Shown here: piece after piece, positions 6,347 through 7,241 of the stretch | Layout: every line of letters begins with the position of its first letter | Numbering within the stretch: position 1 is the first letter of the stretch | NCBI RefSeq assembly: GCF_019402445.1 | Contig: NZ_SRZM01000171.1 | Span: 1-7,241 of the forward strand | Source: Brachyspira pilosicoli | GTDB taxonomy: Bacteria; Spirochaetota; Brachyspiria; Brachyspirales; Brachyspiraceae | Direction of reading: 5' to 3' | DNA length: 7,241 bases | Position numbers and translations under genes: made by a program | Notes under the pieces: generated by a model | Database searches by the model: none | The model's input: only the letters and a program-made list of their open reading frames with translations | What the model was told of the DNA's origin: nothing

Positions 6347-7093
6347 ATGAAAAAATTTTTATTAATATTGTCAATAATATCAATGGCGGCAATTTCATGT
6401 GCTGATAAAAATGCTGCAGGCGGAGCTACAGAGTCTACTGTAAGTGCAAATATACCAAGTATGTCTAAACAAACTTTAAAAGGTACATCAGTAAGTGCTC
6501 AGCAAAGCCTAGCTCTTTCAGTATCAGCTCAAGCTAATCAGGGCGGTGCATCTTCTACTGATATTACAACAGGTAATATTACAGAAGTAACAACTGAAGA
6601 AACTGGTACATATAATTTATTAGAAAGATTATATAGCACTACTTGGGTAAGTGTTGAAAGCGGTTGGGACGATGGAAGACCAGAAACAGAAGAAACTTAT
6701 ATTTTCTTTGACTCTGATTCAGAAATGGTTGAAAGAGAATATGAAAATGGAGTATTAGACGGAAGAGATGATTATTCTAAATTAGTATGGCAAAAAGATA
6801 TACAAGTACCGGCTGGTAGCGGAAATATATTTGGTACAGCAATGCCTCTTCCAGAAACAGGTACTGATTATAGTAGAAATGCTTGTATAGTTAAAAATAT
6901 GGAAAAAGGTGATTACGATACTGATTATGAAATATATTTTATGACTGGAGAAGGAGATAATAGAGTTTTATATGTAGTTGATGGTGATAATGAAAAAGAA
7001 GTACTTAATGAGTTTAAAGAATTATTAATACAAATAGCTAAAGGTAAAGTAGATGGTGATAATAGATATGTTTTAGCTAAAGCAGCAAAATAA
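6347..7093 (+). CDS. Predicted lipoprotein, paralogue 2, unknown function
   Basis: This 248-residue paralogue of the preceding gene also has no function I can name. The signal peptide is nearly identical (Val13 becomes Met), ending in AISC with Cys18, so it should be lipidated and anchored to a membrane. Which membrane, and whether it faces the surface, cannot be told. The Ser/Thr/Gln/Gly-rich tether (~19-86) keeps LSVSAQ (57-62) and is about 6 residues longer. The domain from GTYN (87-90) retains LERLYSTTW (92-100), DDG (108-110), ETEET (113-117), REYENGVLDGRD (130-141), SRNACIV (176-182) with the only other cysteine, Cys180, an acidic DYDTD (189-193), YVVDGD (209-214) and a terminal YVL. 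Its acidic, Trp-containing core is well conserved while the segment before SRNACIV is longer (to ~175) and diverged. The reading frame is intact, ends in TAA and is followed by its own terminator. Confidence 0.85.
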   Translation: MKKFLLILSIISMAAISCADKNAAGGATESTVSANIPSMSKQTLKGTSVSAQQSLALSVSAQANQGGASSTDITTGNITEVTTEETGTYNLLERLYSTTWVSVESGWDDGRPETEETYIFFDSDSEMVEREYENGVLDGRDDYSKLVWQKDIQVPAGSGNIFGTAMPLPETGTDYSRNACIVKNMEKGDYDTDYEIYFMTGEGDNRVLYVVDGDNEKEVLNEFKELLIQIAKGKVDGDNRYVLAKAAK

Positions 7094-7117
7094 TAGTTTG
7101 CTATTAAATAGTTTGAG

Positions 7118-7155
7118 AGGCTTAAGTGGTATTGATTTGCCATTAAGCCTTTTTT
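7118..7155 (+). terminator. Rho-independent terminator after lipoprotein gene 2
   Basis: AGGCTTAA (7118-7125) pairs with TTAAGCCT (7143-7150). G7126 is bulged and TGGTA (7127-7131) pairs with TGCCA (7138-7142, one U-G), leaving a TTGATT loop. A T run to 7155 follows. It is homologous to the terminator of copy one but the inner stem uses a different register. Confidence 0.92.
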
Positions 7156-7189
7156 ATTGCATACTTATATTATAATTAAGTTTTTTATT

Positions 7190-7241
7190 CAACTTTTTCC
7201 CGTAGCTATACGCTGTGGACTTCGTCAAAGTTGCAAAAAGT
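7190..7241. repeat. Putative dispersed inverted-repeat element, cut by the window edge
   Basis: CAACTTT (7190-7196) and AAAGTTG (7227-7233) are exact inverted repeats. ACTTTTT (7192-7198) can alternatively pair with AAAAAGT (7235-7241). A small stem CGTA/TACG (7201-7204 with 7209-7212) lies between them. The block is clearly GC-richer than its surroundings and has no reading frame. I have an impression that similar sequences recur between genes in Brachyspira genomes, but this is memory only and the right end is missing. Upstream, 7164-7189 is plain AT-rich sequence. Confidence 0.45.

Larger units (their letters stand above)
6224..7163 (+). repeat. Second copy of the duplicated lipoprotein transcription unit
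   Basis: This ~940-base copy repeats the unit at 5224-6107. It differs by compensating one-base shifts around the -35 region, about 9 extra bases in the leader (near 6320-6328), extra codons in the tether and before SRNACIV, and a re-paired terminator stem. The core protein domain keeps about 48 of 66 residues over lp1 81-146 by hand count. Confidence 0.85.

Noticed and set aside
6087..6398. Minus-strand reading frame of about 103 codons, rich in Phe, Leu, Tyr and Lys
   Set aside because: It covers the terminator of lipoprotein 1, the A-tract array, the promoter and the start of lipoprotein 2; its composition reflects reverse-complemented A runs.

Overview
The window is AT-rich DNA with long A and T runs. 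It carries a sugar-phosphate epimerase gene, a PTS permease gene, DNA gyrase subunit A, and two paralogous lipoproteins whose signal peptides have a relaxed lipobox (AISC). This combination, together with a GC-richer inverted-repeat fragment at the right edge, looks most like an intestinal spirochaete of the genus Brachyspira. That assignment is recognition from memory and has not been tested by any search. All genes lie on the + strand, and the standard bacterial genetic code fits (TAA stops, one TGA stop).

Left part (1-2542): nanE (N-acetylmannosamine-6-phosphate 2-epimerase) has its own promoter and is followed 89 bases later by a sugar PTS permease with fused IIC and IIB domains. The permease has an extended -10 promoter and ends in a strong intrinsic terminator. 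Together the two could import and phosphorylate a sugar and convert ManNAc-6-P to GlcNAc-6-P. The permease's own sequence, however, leans towards the glucose/maltose branch, so its substrate is open.

Middle (2543-5181): gyrA is a monocistronic unit with its own promoter and terminator. It is full length, with the catalytic Arg-Tyr pair and a recognisable but degenerate GyrA box. The quinolone-pocket positions equivalent to E. coli Ser83 and Asp87 are Ala and Gly, which is unusual at the second site.

Right part (5182-7163): two complete tandem copies of one transcription unit, each made of a phased A-tract region, a promoter, a lipoprotein gene and a rho-independent terminator. The promoter regions of the two copies lie exactly 1000 bases apart and share long exact matches. 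The signal-peptide codons are identical over 36 bases, but the mature proteins have diverged. The lipoproteins belong to a family I cannot name. The last ~50 bases (7190-7241) hold a GC-richer inverted-repeat sequence cut by the window edge.

I see no RNA genes, CRISPR array, transposase or phage genes. The most unusual content is the duplicated lipoprotein cassette with helically phased A-tracts ahead of each promoter, and the gyrase quinolone-pocket residues.
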